Positions 1-7,372 of a stretch of DNA of 11,746 nucleotides are shown piece by piece. This DNA is from Bacilli bacterium. Lineage in GTDB: Bacteria > Bacillota_I > Bacilli_A > RF39 > UBA660. Positions within the stretch are counted from its first letter, which is position 1; each line of letters starts with the position of its first letter. Location: positions 1 to 11,746 of the forward strand of contig JAQUEG010000008.1 in assembly GCA_028685275.1 (NCBI GenBank), given 5' to 3'. The position numbers and the translations under genes are program-made. Below the pieces are notes generated by a model. It made no database searches, had not been told where the DNA came from, and was given only the letters and a program-made list of their open reading frames with translations.

Positions 1-257
1 GTGGAGGTCATGATGAAGCTGAACTCCTGGCTTCCTGCTATCGCCGCTGTATGGAAATAGCTTCGGAGCATGAGATTGCATCTATAGCATTCCCTAACAT
101 CTCAACGGGGATCTACCGTTTTCCGAAAGAATTGGCGGCTGAGATCGCGATAGCTACTATCAGGAAGGCTATGCTTGATATGCCTGCGATAGAGGTCTAT
201 TTCTCTTGCTTTGATGAAGAGAATTATCGCATATATAGGGATTTATTAAAGAATTAA
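1..257 (+). CDS. Macro-domain protein, C-terminal fragment (5' end outside window)
   Basis: The frame is open from the window edge (first full codon at base 3) to TAA at 255-257. It reads GGHDEAELLASCYRRC, then IAFPNISTGIYRFP, then a helical end. This is the second half of a macro domain: the GGxxxExxLLxxCYR helix and the ISTGxYxxP loop that cradles the diphosphate and distal ribose of ADP-ribose. Members bind or hydrolyse ADP-ribose adducts, such as O-acetyl-ADP-ribose or ADP-ribosylated protein; the ISTGIY loop matches the YmdB/MacroD-like hydrolase type. The N-terminal half with the Asn-rich catalytic strand is missing, so activity cannot be judged. The ATG at base 51 lies inside the domain and is not the start. 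It is co-directional with the operon that follows but separated by 127 bases holding a likely promoter, so it is probably not part of that unit. Composition is closer to the right flank than to the operon. Confidence 0.85.
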   Translation, partial: GGHDEAELLASCYRRCMEIASEHEIASIAFPNISTGIYRFPKELAAEIAIATIRKAMLDMPAIEVYFSCFDEENYRIYRDLLKN

Positions 258-302
258 TCATGATAATATATGGGAAATGGGAAGTGCCTGGAAAGATAGT
301 TC

Positions 303-332
303 TTGACAGGAAGTCGGAAGCTGAAATACTAT
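303..332 (+). promoter_or_regulatory. Candidate sigma-70-type promoter of the seven-gene operon
   Basis: A perfect -35 hexamer TTGACA (303-308) is followed after 18 bases by TACTAT (327-332), which matches the -10 consensus at four of six positions. An overlapping TATGAT (330-335) matches better, but its 21-base spacing is too long. Transcription would start near 340, giving an untranslated leader of about 45 bases before the GTG at 385. No other good promoter-like pair was seen between the macro gene and the operon. Confidence 0.5.
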
Positions 333-373
333 GATAACAGGTGTTTCCTAAATAAAACATTATTTGTTATTTT

Positions 374-378
374 GGAGG
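374..378 (+). promoter_or_regulatory. Ribosome binding site fixing the GTG start of the vWA gene
   Basis: GGAGG at 374-378 lies six bases before GTG at 385. The frame is open further upstream to a TTG at 364, but that codon precedes the Shine-Dalgarno and has no purine-rich site of its own. GTG 385 is therefore preferred, and it places the signal peptide at the very N-terminus. Confidence 0.7.
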
Positions 379-384
379 TTGTGC

Positions 385-1611
385 GTGAGAAGCGGATTAA
401 AATATGCCCTTATCGTTATTGTATTTGTTATGGGCTTTCTGATGAGTTGTTGCTCTAAGTGTCCATTGTTCCATGAATTGACAGACTTGGAAAAGCCATT
501 TGGTGTTGAAAGCACTCAAGCGAAAACCGATCCTCAACATTTTAATGTATTTATAGATGCCAGTATGAGTATGTATGGGTATACAGGCGATAACAGCGAT
601 CTGTTCAGGATAATCAACACCGTTATTAGCCGGATACCGAATAATGCAACCATTAAACTCTACCGGTTTGGTCGCGGCTCCAGCGAGTTGCAGGGTGACC
701 TCAGGCAGGTACTGCACTCGATCTCAAACCGAAAGTTTTATAATGAGGGAGACACAGACCTAAATGAGCCATTCAAACACATTTTAGACGACCGAAATTC
801 AATCAATCTTATATTTACAGACGGTGTTCAATCGACTGCTCACTCACTGTCAGACTATGTGATCTTTGCACGTAATCTAAAAAGTTATCTTGGTGAGCAC
901 GGTTTCTTTTCTTTCAAAGGGACACAAGCCTCGTTTGAGGGCTACTATTATTCGGAAATGAAAAAAGCTTCTTTAAACATTGCTCCTGGAAGCACTCGCC
1001 CATTATACTGCCTAACGTTTGGAGACCGTAAGTACGCAAAATTCATAACAGACAAGTTCAGTGACCTATTTGAGAATCATTTTGATTTCGGTTTCGTCTC
1101 AGATAACAAGATGGATTTTGTTGATAATGTTGACGGTGTTTCCGTACCCAAGGGACTTGTTTTTAATAATGACGATTATGATTTACCACTCACGCGCTAT
1201 ACTTTAAAAAACCAAGCACAGGAGCTAAACTTCAATTTGAAAGGTTATGAGGACAGCTTCGGCAAAACGATTGATTATACAGTTGCATATATGGCGAAAA
1301 CAGACACATCTTATAGCGTTATTGATGATGCCCATGGTAATGTGAATGCCGAAGTCACTATCGGGACTGACCGCGCATCCTTCATTATACCATTTCCTTA
1401 TAAAGACAGAGGATGTTATCTAATCCGGCTCACTTTTAGAAAGACCTTGCCAAAGTGGATAGAAGAGTGGAGCACGGACGATGATTATAAAATAGAAAAC
1501 CAACAGAAAACCTTTAATTTAGCTAATTGGATGGGATTTATCATGGATAGTTTTGAAGACTATAAGTACCTTGCCACTACCCAATATTACCTGCACGTTG
1601 ATAGGAGATAA
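385..1611 (+). CDS. vWA-domain lipoprotein, first gene of the motor operon
   Basis: Read from GTG 385 the protein has 408 residues. Residues 1-21 form a short basic N-terminus plus a hydrophobic helix ending in LMSC, a lipobox-like signal with Cys22 as the probable lipidated residue. The methionine at -2 is unusual but tolerable. From about residue 53 a von Willebrand A fold is visible, with the metal (MIDAS) set apparently complete: DASMS at 58-62, Thr124 in GDTD and Asp146 in FTDG. Such domains bind a divalent ion and a protein ligand. The remaining 200 or so residues are beta-rich and unrecognised. Lipidation would put the domain outside the inner membrane, with Cys23 at +2 giving no inner-membrane retention signal under the E. 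coli rule. Its stop shares one base with the next start (TAATG), so translation is probably coupled. It may sense or clamp an envelope or surface ligand for the motor. The vWA call is firm; the role is inference. Confidence 0.8.
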   Translation: MRSGLKYALIVIVFVMGFLMSCCSKCPLFHELTDLEKPFGVESTQAKTDPQHFNVFIDASMSMYGYTGDNSDLFRIINTVISRIPNNATIKLYRFGRGSSELQGDLRQVLHSISNRKFYNEGDTDLNEPFKHILDDRNSINLIFTDGVQSTAHSLSDYVIFARNLKSYLGEHGFFSFKGTQASFEGYYYSEMKKASLNIAPGSTRPLYCLTFGDRKYAKFITDKFSDLFENHFDFGFVSDNKMDFVDNVDGVSVPKGLVFNNDDYDLPLTRYTLKNQAQELNFNLKGYEDSFGKTIDYTVAYMAKTDTSYSVIDDAHGNVNAEVTIGTDRASFIIPFPYKDRGCYLIRLTFRKTLPKWIEEWSTDDDYKIENQQKTFNLANWMGFIMDSFEDYKYLATTQYYLHVDRR

Positions 1612-2015
1612 TGATGCTGAACATATTTTTCTTCTTGTTCTACCCTGACATCTACTTGGTAGATTGGCACAGTCATATGCTAGAAAGCGTGATAGTCTCT
1701 TTCGGCATTGTCTTGCTTTCTATTTTCGTATACGGCATATTTCGTTATCGGAGAGAGACAGAATCCATTAAGTTCTGGACAGTCTTCGGTGGCGCAATGC
1801 TCATAGCTTTTTGCTATATATTTTATAAGTCTACTACGATCTCTATCGACATTTGCCGTGGGAACTATAAGCTCTTGTACGTGTTGAATTTCATGATATC
1901 CTCACTTCTATTAGAGGTGGGGTTATTCTATGCTGCTAGTAACATTTTGGGGAGCAAGAAATACTTTGCACGCGTGCATGAGTATTTCAGAAAGGGCAGT
2001 AAGGAGTTCAAATGA
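1611..2015 (+). CDS. Small three-helix membrane protein of unknown function
   Basis: This 134-residue protein has three hydrophobic segments at about 25-46, 56-73 and 85-108. The RYRRE cluster after the first helix and the basic C-terminus (FRKGSKEFK) suggest, by the positive-inside rule, that the first loop and the C-terminus are cytoplasmic and the N-terminus faces outwards. No enzyme motif was seen and I do not recognise the family. The start overlaps the vWA stop by one base, with AGGAG just upstream, and the stop overlaps the tubulin-like start by four bases (ATGA). It is therefore locked between the outside-facing vWA lipoprotein and the cytosolic tubulin-like protein. A linker between these two is a reasonable guess but unproven. 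ATG 1614 is an alternative start one codon later. Confidence 0.75.
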   Translation: MMLNIFFFLFYPDIYLVDWHSHMLESVIVSFGIVLLSIFVYGIFRYRRETESIKFWTVFGGAMLIAFCYIFYKSTTISIDICRGNYKLLYVLNFMISSLLLEVGLFYAASNILGSKKYFARVHEYFRKGSKEFK

Positions 2016-3457
2016 GATACTATGTATTTGCAATAGGAGGGACAGGTGCCAGGTGCCTGGAATCCCTCGTATTTTTATGCGCTATGGGTTTGGGACCCAA
2101 AGAGCTTCACCCAATATTGGTAGATCCAGATAGTAGCAATGGAAATGTTAACCGAACACGGACACTAATCACCAAATACAAAGCTATCAGGGATCAATTG
2201 ACAAATTCTGTTGAAGGGGATTATTTTTATACTGATATTCTATATGAAGATACTGAGGACAAAAAAGACACCAAGCTAAGGATTCCCAATGTGATCAATC
2301 CCAATGCAGGTCTTGATACTGGGATGAATACGCTGGCCCATTTCATCGAATATAACAACAACCTGTCACTTTCGGATGATAAATATCTGGCAGATCTCCT
2401 CTACAGTAAAAGAGAAATGGACATGGACATGACTGAAGGATATCGGGGTGTGCCATCTATTGGCTCAATACTTATGACAAATGTCAAAGATCATCCATTC
2501 TGGCCAGTCCTTACCAGTGCTCTAAAAAATGACTCCAGCTCCAAGGCATTCATCTTTGCTTCAGTATTTGGGGGAACCGGGGCTTCAGGATATCCGGTGA
2601 TTAGTCAGCTTTTAAAGAAAGCTGCTCCAAATGCCCGGGTGGGAGGTGCTTTGCTACTTCCATATTTCAGGCTTCAGGATCCTAAGAATCTGGGCACCCA
2701 AACTGAGGCATTCAATAATGACGAAATCCTGCCAGACTCAAACTTTTTTCTGATGAATACCAAGGCTGCCTGTGAGTTTTACAAGAACAATTTCTCTAAG
2801 AATGTTTCCAATTATGTTTTAGGCGACGATTTGGATATTTGCTCCCAATATGAGAATTATAGTAAGGGTAGTGCGGATCAGGAGAATAACTCGCACATGA
2901 TAGAGTTGTTTGCCGCTTACGCTGCTTTGGATTTCGGTGTAAGAGAAGATGGCAACTATAAAGACTTCTATCACATACAAGTACAAAATCCTGATAGAGA
3001 ACCTAAGACTTACGAGGTAACAGCCAGTGACCTACCACACTTCCAAAAGGGCTTGGTATTCGAGAACTTTTCCCTTTTTTACAATTATATCATGGACATC
3101 AACCGACTTATCGAGACTTCCAAGACATCTCTACTGAATAAAATAGCTTGGCTAAGGAATATGAAATTCAATGGTCGTTATATAATGGATCATAAAGATG
3201 AGTTAAAACCACTTGTTAGTTTTTGTCAATCTTACAAGCAATGGATCCAACAGATTCATACCAACAGCGCTAACCTCAATGTTGTAAGCCCCGAATTAAG
3301 AATGGATTGCCTGATATCAGAAAATCAAGATAAATATGCTGGTTATCCGATAAGTCGTATGGATAAGAAGCTTCATGGCAGAAAGACCAACCATGAAAGA
3401 CTTGTTAATGCCTTTATTAAAGTATTGTCTGCCGCTAGAGTGGAAAGGGGGAAATAA
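2012..3457 (+). CDS. Tubulin/FtsZ-fold-like GTP-binding protein
   Basis: The 481-residue protein opens with a beta strand and the glycine loop AIGGTGARCLES (residues 7-18), then an acidic strand end VDPD (37-40). A second glycine loop, FGGTGASG, lies at 186-193 after the hydrophobic strand AFIFASV. This pair is what tubulin-like families show: an early Rossmann-type phosphate loop and the tubulin signature GGTGxxxG. The closest family I know is the 'tubulin-like' group (Pfam Tubulin_2). The later stretch with His and Glu in SHMIELFAAYAALDFG resembles the conserved helix of that family. I see no clear T7 catalytic loop (NxDxxD type), so filament-coupled GTP hydrolysis is uncertain. No signal peptide or membrane segment is present, so it is cytosolic. 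It overlaps the upstream gene by four bases and the Hsp70-like gene by one. Role is unknown; a nucleotide-switched or polymerising partner of the motor is inferred. Confidence 0.7.
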   Translation: MRYYVFAIGGTGARCLESLVFLCAMGLGPKELHPILVDPDSSNGNVNRTRTLITKYKAIRDQLTNSVEGDYFYTDILYEDTEDKKDTKLRIPNVINPNAGLDTGMNTLAHFIEYNNNLSLSDDKYLADLLYSKREMDMDMTEGYRGVPSIGSILMTNVKDHPFWPVLTSALKNDSSSKAFIFASVFGGTGASGYPVISQLLKKAAPNARVGGALLLPYFRLQDPKNLGTQTEAFNNDEILPDSNFFLMNTKAACEFYKNNFSKNVSNYVLGDDLDICSQYENYSKGSADQENNSHMIELFAAYAALDFGVREDGNYKDFYHIQVQNPDREPKTYEVTASDLPHFQKGLVFENFSLFYNYIMDINRLIETSKTSLLNKIAWLRNMKFNGRYIMDHKDELKPLVSFCQSYKQWIQQIHTNSANLNVVSPELRMDCLISENQDKYAGYPISRMDKKLHGRKTNHERLVNAFIKVLSAARVERGK

Positions 3458-6400
3458 TGCCACGTCCATTATTGCCAGATCATAAAGGAACCGTTGCGCA
3501 AGCAACTCCTGGCCAATGGCTAGATTTCACGCAAGAATTTTCTACATTCCAAAGTAATATTGTAGTATCTCAGCAGGCAAAAGCCAATGTCACTTCTATT
3601 CCTTCTCCTTGGGCTCGCATGCTCCTATTCAAAGAAGCTATAATGGACAAAAACCATATATTGCACATGGAGGTAATGTCCAACATTCTTGATGTGATCG
3701 AGCTTATTTTCTATGAAGATATGCTAACTCTGACGCTTACAGCTAAAGAAATACACATTTCTGATGAACCGACAAATAATAAGCTTCGCAAGGTTCTATA
3801 TGACCTTCATCCTGAGAACTTAGCGGATATATCAATAACCTTGATAATTGCCTCGCGAGGAAGCGAAACTTTTGTCGTTGCGGGCACAAGTCAGTACACT
3901 ATGTTCTTTACTCCTCTGGATTTGAAGGTCCAAAACAAGTTCATGCGATATTTCAAGGACGTTCCTGTGCCACTTAGTGAGCGGCCTTCTGATTTTCAGA
4001 TCTATATAAACAAAATACTCATACCTAATTTGTCGGAAGATGGACGTTATAGTGGATTGGTGAATGCATTCAATCTTAGTAATGGTATATGCAAGGGATC
4101 CGACCAAGGATTGGCAGATAATTCAAAATATGGCGTTTCAGATCTGTCTCATCAGTGCGGACTGTCATCAATTTTAAAGAGGTACACGATAAATGACATA
4201 AGTAGCTGCAATCTATTACGACCTTCAAAGGCAGGGATAAGATCGCCACTGGTTATAGACGAATCATCCGGCCTTAAAGGCAAGTCCTATTATAATAATT
4301 ATTTATTCAATGGTGACTACACGTTTAGCACATTAAGGATTATGGATAGAAAGTCTTTACCAGGAGAGGACGTAGTTTATCCTTGGGTCCTACCCAAACA
4401 CGATTTTCTGGAACCGGTTATCATTAAATATAAATATAAGATGAATGACAAGTTCCTAGTTTTAGGGGAAAATACTGATGTCTATGAATACGCTTTGCCG
4501 CTCAAAAAGGAGTTCTTCGATTACTTTGATCCAGAAGATGTCGATAAGTACTTGACCATTCGGGAAATGGGGGCTAATCAGGTTAGAGTTAAATTGGAAA
4601 TTCCGGTTCAAAACGGCAAAGTCATTGAGGTTACCAGAGATTATCTGGGACATTATACCAAAAGTACCGATGAGAACGTGATACTGGACTATGATTCAAG
4701 CGATAGCAACACTCCTCTTCCTCATATCGTCATTTGGCCAAACTTAAGTCCTGAAGATTGGAAAGATCCGTATTACGGTTTTGTGTATGGGAAAAGATAT
4801 GGAGATACAGTGAACACGGAGCAAATATCGCTCGAGTTTTTGGATGATAATCTGGAAAATGTTAAGTTTGGTCAATCAAGAAAGACCAGAGCTTTGGAAA
4901 TATTTAGATTCGAAAACCTGCCCACTTATGTTTCCTTAAGACACATTGAGAGCGGTAGCCAGGCTTTTTTGATTCTGGATCACAAGCTTTTAAATAAGCA
5001 CAAGCCCACGGTTAATGATGCAGTAGTAGGAATGGACTTTGGCACCTCACACACTAACATTGCCATTAAATACAATAACAAGACTAGTATCCTGAAATAC
5101 AGTTCTAACTTCAAAGGGAAGAATCTGAACGACAAAGATTTCATAACCTTGATACAGTTTTCCGATAAACAAGTTGGAGCAGACCAGATACCTGATTTGA
5201 TAAAAAGTAACCTTGAACAGTATTTCATGCCCAACTGTCTCAGCGAAATTAGCGACGCACAGTCTGTAAATTTTCCGCTTCCAACCATGGTCGCTACCGA
5301 GAAAAACGCTTCCGCCGAAGCCTTACTAAGGACATCTATAAACTTTTCAAAGTACAAGTATGTCCCTTATGCAGTTCCTGCTAGTCAAATTAATAAAGAG
5401 ATGCAGGTAATGACTGACTTGAAATGGAACCACGAATTAAATACTCAAAACGCTGCCAAAGAGTATCTGAAAGTACTGCTATCTTTAGTGAAATATGAGC
5501 TGATCAGGAACGGAGTTAACCTGGCATCTGTAAAATACATCTGGGCTTATCCCAAAGCTTTTTCAGAAGTTGACATTGTGAAATACAAAACTATGTGGAA
5601 TAAACTGCTACAGAATCAAAATGTAGAAAGCACTGACGAGAGTAAGGCCGCACTTCTATACTTTGATTATAAAAAAGATCTTAATATGTTCGCTCCCAGC
5701 ATGTCTATTGTTATCGATGTTGGTGGCGGTTCTTCTGACATCTCAGTCTGGAGTGATGGCAATGTTCATTTGCTATATAGTTCTCTCTGGGCAGGGAGGA
5801 ACTTAGTGGGAGTGCCGACAGGAGACAACGCTGATGGCAGTCACTCAGTTATATATAGTGCCTTAAAAAATGGATTCCCAGCAATCGCACAAAAATATTC
5901 GAACCTTGAAGATTATCAGACACATCTAAACTTCATGCTCTCTTCTATATCTGATGCCGATCTGGCTCAACACATGCAAACGAGAGAATTCTTTAAGGTC
6001 AGGTTCCTGATCATCTACTTCTTTAGTTCACTTCTTTTCGAGATCGGGTTGCAAAGCAAGAGATTTTTAACGGGCATCAATAAAATTGACATCTGTCTGG
6101 CTGGGAACGGATCGCGGTTTGCCTGCTGGAGCTGTGGCGATCCAGGCAAGATTGCAGAACTTGAAGCTGAAATATACCGAAAGGTTATCAGGCAAGCTAT
6201 GCTGATCGATGAGACTGTCCAGATTAACTTCATACCATCACGTGAGCAGAAGAATGAGGTGGCTATAGGTCTGTGTGAAGGGGATAATGATCTTCTGATC
6301 CAAAGCGCAGATGAGGAACCTTATGTCGCTGAATCATTGTCATTGAAGGGGAAAGATGTAGATTTTGATACCTTGATAAAAGAATTTGATGAAATGATAA

Positions 6401-6708
6401 AGGACAATGGCAATACAATAAATATAGACATGAAGGGTTCTGAGATCCTGAGGTTTCACAGTGTACTATTCAATATTCTGAAGGGGACCAACCTATATAT
6501 GCAGGATTTGAAGCATGATCCCAAACTGGCAGATCTCAACAGAATAACACAGACAATTATTCGAGATTGGGACAACCTTATTGGTTCGGTAAGAAATGAG
6601 GTTATCGATAACAAATCTAAGCTAAACTCAATCTCCAGTTCGATCTTCATCCTTGGAATGCAGGGCATTATTGATAGGCTACACAACTACCTCTCCCAAG
6701 CCAATTAA
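3457..6708 (+). CDS. Large Hsp70/actin-fold ATPase with about 520-residue N-terminal extension
   Basis: The protein has 1083 residues. The second half carries all three actin/Hsp70 nucleotide motifs: phosphate-1 GMDFGTSHTN (525-534), phosphate-2 DVGGGSSD (754-761) and the adenosine loop LAGNGS (881-886). It then ends in a helical region, about 930-1083. The ATP-binding core is thus intact. The first 520 residues include IPSPWARMLLF near 48-58, have no signal peptide or transmembrane helix, and match no family I can name. The large size and late ATPase recall Hsp70-like conflict proteins and, loosely, SrfB-type 'virulence factor' proteins; I cannot confirm either. No canonical substrate-binding beta domain or DnaJ partner is seen, so a general chaperone role is unlikely. 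Its start shares one base with the tubulin-like stop (TAATG), preceded by a GGGGG-rich Shine-Dalgarno. Pairing with a tubulin-like protein suggests an ATP-driven switch or filament feeding the membrane motor; this is inference. Confidence 0.75.
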   Translation: MPRPLLPDHKGTVAQATPGQWLDFTQEFSTFQSNIVVSQQAKANVTSIPSPWARMLLFKEAIMDKNHILHMEVMSNILDVIELIFYEDMLTLTLTAKEIHISDEPTNNKLRKVLYDLHPENLADISITLIIASRGSETFVVAGTSQYTMFFTPLDLKVQNKFMRYFKDVPVPLSERPSDFQIYINKILIPNLSEDGRYSGLVNAFNLSNGICKGSDQGLADNSKYGVSDLSHQCGLSSILKRYTINDISSCNLLRPSKAGIRSPLVIDESSGLKGKSYYNNYLFNGDYTFSTLRIMDRKSLPGEDVVYPWVLPKHDFLEPVIIKYKYKMNDKFLVLGENTDVYEYALPLKKEFFDYFDPEDVDKYLTIREMGANQVRVKLEIPVQNGKVIEVTRDYLGHYTKSTDENVILDYDSSDSNTPLPHIVIWPNLSPEDWKDPYYGFVYGKRYGDTVNTEQISLEFLDDNLENVKFGQSRKTRALEIFRFENLPTYVSLRHIESGSQAFLILDHKLLNKHKPTVNDAVVGMDFGTSHTNIAIKYNNKTSILKYSSNFKGKNLNDKDFITLIQFSDKQVGADQIPDLIKSNLEQYFMPNCLSEISDAQSVNFPLPTMVATEKNASAEALLRTSINFSKYKYVPYAVPASQINKEMQVMTDLKWNHELNTQNAAKEYLKVLLSLVKYELIRNGVNLASVKYIWAYPKAFSEVDIVKYKTMWNKLLQNQNVESTDESKAALLYFDYKKDLNMFAPSMSIVIDVGGGSSDISVWSDGNVHLLYSSLWAGRNLVGVPTGDNADGSHSVIYSALKNGFPAIAQKYSNLEDYQTHLNFMLSSISDADLAQHMQTREFFKVRFLIIYFFSSLLFEIGLQSKRFLTGINKIDICLAGNGSRFACWSCGDPGKIAELEAEIYRKVIRQAMLIDETVQINFIPSREQKNEVAIGLCEGDNDLLIQSADEEPYVAESLSLKGKDVDFDTLIKEFDEMIKDNGNTINIDMKGSEILRFHSVLFNILKGTNLYMQDLKHDPKLADLNRITQTIIRDWDNLIGSVRNEVIDNKSKLNSISSSIFILGMQGIIDRLHNYLSQAN

Positions 6709-6723
6709 TACTAGAGGTTAAGT

Positions 6724-7356
6724 ATGTTAATTTATATTGCAATCTTATCTTTTACAGTCCTCGCGGTTGCAGTTGTCCTCCTTTTTTTGTACATAAGGGG
6801 GGAGTTAAAAGATATCAACGAATCTCTGTCTTATAAGAGTTACAAAAATTATAAGACATCCAAAGATGATTCGAATAAGCTGAGCAACCTGACCCGGCAG
6901 CTTAATGATATGAAGTTGGCAATTGAAAAACAGCGTACTGTGTTTGAGAGTAGGATCACGAAGCTTGAGCAGATAAAGAACGAAAACGCAGATATGCAAG
7001 AAAGATCGAAACCGAAGAAAGAAAATACGGTTAGTCAAGAAGGTAGTAAGAGGTCTGTACCGGAACAAGATACTAGAATATGGGTGCAGAGGACAGAAGA
7101 CGGATTGAAAAAACTAGAGGTATCAGATACAAAAAAAGACATGTACTTGTTGAAAAAAGGTGATTATTTTCTATTAAATCTGACCGATCTCAGGCCTTCA
7201 TCATATGTCGATATTATGAACCTCTACGGCAGTATCATCGGTTTCCCTGCGGGTTTTGAAGCCATTAATAAGATAACTATGTCCGTAAATCCCAGATATA
7301 ACAAACAAGGGGATTACTTTCACTTTGAAGCTCAAGGCGAAATAACTGTAAACTAA
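6724..7356 (+). CDS. Single-pass membrane protein with coiled coil and small C-terminal domain
   Basis: The protein has 210 residues. Residues 2-24 form one strongly hydrophobic helix followed by RGELKD, giving a probable N-out, C-in anchor. A heptad-like coiled coil runs from about 50 to 92. A charged linker spans about 93-117 (KPKKENTVSQEGSKRS). A compact, probably beta-rich domain covers 118-210 (RIWVQRTEDG...GDYFLLNLTDLRPSSYV...GEITVN). I do not recognise the domain. The start has AGAGG upstream and lies 15 bases after the ATPase stop; the next gene follows after another 16. It stands immediately before the channel gene. A membrane-tethered adaptor between the ATPase and the channel's coiled-coil tail would fit but is not shown. 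Confidence 0.7.
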   Translation: MLIYIAILSFTVLAVAVVLLFLYIRGELKDINESLSYKSYKNYKTSKDDSNKLSNLTRQLNDMKLAIEKQRTVFESRITKLEQIKNENADMQERSKPKKENTVSQEGSKRSVPEQDTRIWVQRTEDGLKKLEVSDTKKDMYLLKKGDYFLLNLTDLRPSSYVDIMNLYGSIIGFPAGFEAINKITMSVNPRYNKQGDYFHFEAQGEITVN

Positions 7357-7372
7357 TTACGAGAGGATATTC

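Noticed and set aside
260-334. 24-codon open frame between the macro gene and the operon
   Set aside because: It has no convincing ribosome site, overlaps the promoter-like hexamers, and its product resembles nothing I know.
364-384. TTG-initiated N-terminal extension of the vWA lipoprotein
   Set aside because: The Shine-Dalgarno GGAGG lies inside this extension, and GTG 385 gives a normal lipoprotein signal.
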